Assembly: GCA_012517025.1 (NCBI GenBank)
Contig: JAAYVT010000518.1
Location: 1 to 7,087, forward strand
Origin: Phyllobacteriaceae bacterium
GTDB taxonomy: Bacteria > Pseudomonadota > Alphaproteobacteria > Rhizobiales > Ancalomicrobiaceae
Reading direction: 5' to 3'
DNA: 7,087 nt
In this document: piece after piece, positions 4,467-7,087 of the stretch
Layout: every line of letters begins with the position of its first letter
Numbering within the stretch: position 1 is the stretch's first letter
Notes under the pieces: generated by a model
Told to the model about the DNA's origin: nothing
The model's database searches: none
The model's input: only the letters and a program-made list of their open reading frames with translations
Program-made: the position numbers and the translations under genes

Positions 4467-6548
4467 TCAGCGCCCCTCGCGCCACCACACCAGCCCGAGC
4501 AGGGCGATCAGCAACGCGGCGGCGGCGAGGCCGGCGGCGAGACGGATGGTCTCGGCGCCGGTGGTGACGACGGCGCGGGAGGCGCGCAGGGCGATCCGGT
4601 CGGGGCCGGAGAAGCCGGTCTCGGCGTCGCGGATCTCGACCCGGGGCAGGGTGATCGCCGCGTCGGCGCCGGTGAGCAGGCGCCGCACCGAGCCGCCGGT
4701 CGCCTCGGCGAGCGGACGCAGCCGCTCCTCGGTCGACCGCATGGCGGAGAATTCGAGCGGATCGGCGGGGCCGACGTGGGCGAGGGCGGTCAGCGTGCCG
4801 TCGCTCGCCCGCCACAGGCCGCGCGCGTCGGCGGGAAGGCTTCCCCGCCACACGCCGGGCTCGGCGGCGGCGAGGGCGAGGCGATGCTCGACCCCGGTCG
4901 GGTCGGTGACGACCACCGGGGCGGCGGTGTCGGCGAGGGTGCGGCGCTCGACCGTCACGGTGCGGCCGTCGCTCGAAAGCTTCAGCGCCTCCTCCTCGAG
5001 GTCCGGCTCCTTCATCAGCCAGTGGGCGACGCGTCGCAGCAGCGCGCCGTGCGGCCCGCCGCCGTCGAAGCCGCGTGCCCACAGCCAGATCTGATCGGAG
5101 GCGAGGAGCCCGACCCGGCCCTGGTCGCGACGGGCGAGGAGGAGCAGCGGACGGTCGTCGGGGCCGGCCAGCAGCGAGACCGCGTCGGGCGCGGCGGTGA
5201 CCGGCGAGAGCCGCAGCCAGCGGCCCCAATCGGGGTTTTCGCCGCCGCGCGGCAGGTCGCGGGTGACCGGGTGGCGCAGGCCGAGGGTGGTCGGGCGGGG
5301 CCGGAAGGTCTCCTCGCTCGGCGCGTCGAGCGGCGTGGCGGGCAGGATCTCGGCGAGCGGGGTCTCCATCAGGCCTTCCGGATCGGAGAGATCGGGGCCG
5401 CTGGCCACCAGCACCGCGCCGCCCTTCTTCACCCAGCCGACGATGTTGCGGAAATAGTCGAGAGTGAGCAGGCCGCGCCGGCGGTAGCGGTCGAAGACGA
5501 TCAGGTCGAAGCCGTCGAGCTTGTCCTGGAACAGCTCGCGGGTCGGAAAGGCGATCAGCGACAGCTCGTTCACCGGCACCAGATCCTGCTTCTCGGGCAG
5601 GCGCAGGATGGTGAAGTGGACGAGATCGACCGAGGCGTCGGATTTCAACAGATTGCGCCAGGCGCGCTCGCCCGGCGACGGCTCGCCGGAGACCAGGAGG
5701 ACGCGCAGGTTCTCGCGCACGCCGCGCAGCGCCACCACGGCGCGGTCGTCGAGCGGGGTGAGGTCGTGGGCGAGCGGCTCGACCTCGGCCTCGAAGACGA
5801 TCTCGCCGGCGTGCGGCACCTCGACGTCGAAGGAGAACGGCACGCCGGGGGCGACGGTGCGCCGCTCGATCTCGGTGCCGTCGCGCCGCAGCACCACGCG
5901 GGCGGGCGGACGCGGGGCGGGCGCCCCCTCGTCGTCGACGCGGAAGGTCAGCGTCTGGGTCTTGCCGACCAGGCCGAAGCGGGGGGCGGCGACGACCACC
6001 ATGCGGCGGTCGACTTCGTCGGCGCGGCCGGTGACGAGGGCGTGCAGCGGCGCGGCGAAGCCGAGGGCGGCGGGGCTTCCCGGCACGTCGTGGACGACGC
6101 CGTCGGTGATCGCGATCACGCCGGCGATGCGCTCGGGCGGCACGTCGGCGAGGGTGCGCGTCAGCGTCTCGAACAGGCGGGTGCCGTCGCCGGCCGTCGC
6201 GTCGCGATCGTCGAACACCGCCTCGCGCACCTCGAGGTCGGGCAGGGCCTTCAACCGGGCGAGCAGCGCGGTGCGGGCGGCCTCGGTCGCCGCCTCGCGG
6301 CCGGGCAGGCGCTGGCTGGCGGAGCGGTCGACGAGCAGCACGGCGACGCCGGGCAGGGTGGTGCGGCCCTCGCGGCGGATCTCCGGCCCGGCCAGCGCCA
6401 TCATCAGCAGGGCGAGGGCGACGGCGCGCAAGGCCGCGCCACGCCGGCGCAGGACGAGGCCGAGGCCGGCGATCGCGGCGGCGGCGATCGCCAGCGCGAC
6501 GAAGACGACCGTCCCGACGGCGGGGACGAAGGCGACGGTTCCGATCAC
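4467..6548 (-). CDS. Membrane protein with VWA-like and cysteine-less GATase-like domains
   Basis: This 693-residue protein looks like the COG5426-type membrane protein found next to DUF4159 genes in alphaproteobacteria; its biochemical role is unknown. Two N-terminal hydrophobic helices (about 10-33 and 38-54) are followed by a von Willebrand A-like region with a MIDAS-type DRSAS (74-78) and ITDG (147-150). A beta-rich stretch comes next (185-275), then a Rossmann-like domain (about 281-400: LRVLLVSGEP, FDLIVFDRYRRRG, GGAVLVASGPD) resembling class I glutamine amidotransferases. A last helix (668-688) ends in WWREGR. I found no cysteine in the whole protein, so Cys-dependent amidotransferase activity is excluded. 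Most of the chain probably lies on one face of the membrane between the anchors. The start is GTG (6546-6548), with GAGGAG (6558-6563) 9 bases upstream. It lies 16 bases after the DUF4159 stop, in the same operon. Confidence 0.9.
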   Translation of the reverse strand: MIGTVAFVPAVGTVVFVALAIAAAAIAGLGLVLRRRGAALRAVALALLMMALAGPEIRREGRTTLPGVAVLLVDRSASQRLPGREAATEAARTALLARLKALPDLEVREAVFDDRDATAGDGTRLFETLTRTLADVPPERIAGVIAITDGVVHDVPGSPAALGFAAPLHALVTGRADEVDRRMVVVAAPRFGLVGKTQTLTFRVDDEGAPAPRPPARVVLRRDGTEIERRTVAPGVPFSFDVEVPHAGEIVFEAEVEPLAHDLTPLDDRAVVALRGVRENLRVLLVSGEPSPGERAWRNLLKSDASVDLVHFTILRLPEKQDLVPVNELSLIAFPTRELFQDKLDGFDLIVFDRYRRRGLLTLDYFRNIVGWVKKGGAVLVASGPDLSDPEGLMETPLAEILPATPLDAPSEETFRPRPTTLGLRHPVTRDLPRGGENPDWGRWLRLSPVTAAPDAVSLLAGPDDRPLLLLARRDQGRVGLLASDQIWLWARGFDGGGPHGALLRRVAHWLMKEPDLEEEALKLSSDGRTVTVERRTLADTAAPVVVTDPTGVEHRLALAAAEPGVWRGSLPADARGLWRASDGTLTALAHVGPADPLEFSAMRSTEERLRPLAEATGGSVRRLLTGADAAITLPRVEIRDAETGFSGPDRIALRASRAVVTTGAETIRLAAGLAAAALLIALLGLVWWREGR

Positions 6549-6564
6549 GGCGTTCGTCTCCTCG

Positions 6565-7087
6565 TCATCGGCCGAGCCTCTGCAGCAGGGCGGGTACGTG
6601 AACCTGATCGGCCTTGTAGTTGCCGGTCAGCACGTACATCACGATGTTGACGCCGACGCGCAGCGCCATCTCGCGGGCGCGCGGGTCGGTGCTCGCGGTC
6701 GGGTCCTCGCCGTCGTCGGCCTCGGCCCAGGCGCCGGCGAGGTCGTTGCCGGTGACCAGGATCGGCGAGACGCCGTCGGCGGCGCCGACCGGTCGGCCGG
6801 CGGTCTCGCCGTCGTCGCGCGGCTCGCCGCCGGCGGCGATCCACAGGCGACCGTCGAAGCGGCCGGGGAAGGTCTGCAGCAGATAGAAGGTGCGGCCGAG
6901 GACGTGGTCGGCCGGCACCGGCTCCAGCGCCGGTAGGTCGAGGCCGGCGAGCATTCGCCTGAGCGCCGCGCCGGCGGCGGTGGGACGACCGGTGCCGGCG
7001 CGGGCGTCGGCCTCCTCGGCGTCGCGGGTGTCGAAGATCACGGTGCCGCCGCCGCGCATGAAGGCGTCGAGACGGGCGAGCGCGGTC
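6565..7087 (-). CDS. DUF4159 protein, C-terminal part only
   Basis: The frame is open to the right edge, so the start lies outside the window; 173 residues are visible. They begin TALARLDAFMRGGGTVIFDT and continue through GRTFYLLQTFPGRFDGRLWI and GVSPILVTGNDLAGAW. The ending MYVLTGNYKADQVHVPALLQ followed by RLGR is characteristic of the DUF4159 C-terminus. Full-length proteins of this kind are often several hundred residues longer, with an N-terminal BatA/VWA-like membrane part. That part cannot be judged here. An internal ATG at 7057-7059 falls inside the conserved domain and is not a start. The gene precedes the membrane protein by 16 bases. In related genomes MoxR-type ATPase and DUF58 genes usually lie further upstream, suggesting a membrane-associated chaperone or metal-adhesion complex, but the function is unproven. 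Confidence 0.93.
   Translation of the reverse strand, partial: TALARLDAFMRGGGTVIFDTRDAEEADARAGTGRPTAAGAALRRMLAGLDLPALEPVPADHVLGRTFYLLQTFPGRFDGRLWIAAGGEPRDDGETAGRPVGAADGVSPILVTGNDLAGAWAEADDGEDPTASTDPRAREMALRVGVNIVMYVLTGNYKADQVHVPALLQRLGR

Noticed and set aside
3370..5229. A 619-codon minus-strand open frame
   Set aside because: It overlaps three well-supported genes in other frames and translates to Arg/Ala/Pro-rich sequence without motifs.
3822..6650. A 942-codon plus-strand open frame
   Set aside because: It runs antisense to the membrane-protein gene and across the GNAT gene in another frame. Its translation is low-complexity Arg/Gly/Ala-rich with no domain, as expected of shadow frames at about 70% G+C.
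1..7087. CRISPR arrays, tRNA or rRNA genes, insertion sequences and phage or defence genes
   Set aside because: I looked for regular spaced repeats, tRNA-like cloverleaf ends, transposase motifs and terminal inverted repeats and saw none.

Overview
The window is about 70% G+C, tightly packed and free of mobile elements. Gene content and order (folP-folB, a DUF4159 gene followed by a large membrane protein, a YhbS-type acetyltransferase) suggest an alphaproteobacterium, most likely of the order Hyphomicrobiales (Rhizobiales). That placement rests on remembered family resemblance and gene order, not on a database search.

Left part, minus strand. Bases 1-1178 hold two folate-synthesis genes, folP (dihydropteroate synthase) and then folB (dihydroneopterin aldolase). 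They are joined by a 4-base ATGA overlap, and folB runs off the left edge. Upstream of folP, 1348-2735 holds a two-gene unit: a calcineurin-like metallophosphoesterase followed by a YbaK/EbsC-type aminoacyl-tRNA deacylase, again joined by an ATGA overlap. All four genes read leftward. They could be one long transcript or two; the 169-base gap before folP carries a near-perfect Shine-Dalgarno sequence but no clear terminator.

Centre, 2807-3945. A strong minus-strand intrinsic terminator at 2807-2841 closes a short unit encoding a 40-residue protein (2866-2988) that I do not recognise. Its leader contains a very stable hairpin (3010-3043). Upstream lies an A+T-rich stretch (3085-3126), probably a divergent promoter region. 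On its other side a second group of inverted repeats (3128-3177) precedes a Nudix hydrolase gene on the plus strand (3233-3703). A third hairpin (3802-3846) lies between the Nudix gene and a plus-strand GNAT acetyltransferase (3946-4449). This structured centre is the least explained part of the window.

Right part, minus strand, 4467-7087. A 693-residue membrane protein combines a von Willebrand A-like domain with a glutamine-amidotransferase-like domain that has no cysteine. Upstream of it is the C-terminal end of a DUF4159 protein, which runs off the right edge. In related bacteria such pairs commonly follow MoxR-type ATPase and DUF58 genes, which would lie beyond the window. The acetyltransferase and the membrane-protein gene converge with only 17 bases between their stop codons.

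Most of the window is ordinary chromosomal housekeeping. The only candidate for something undescribed is the small-protein unit and the hairpins around it.
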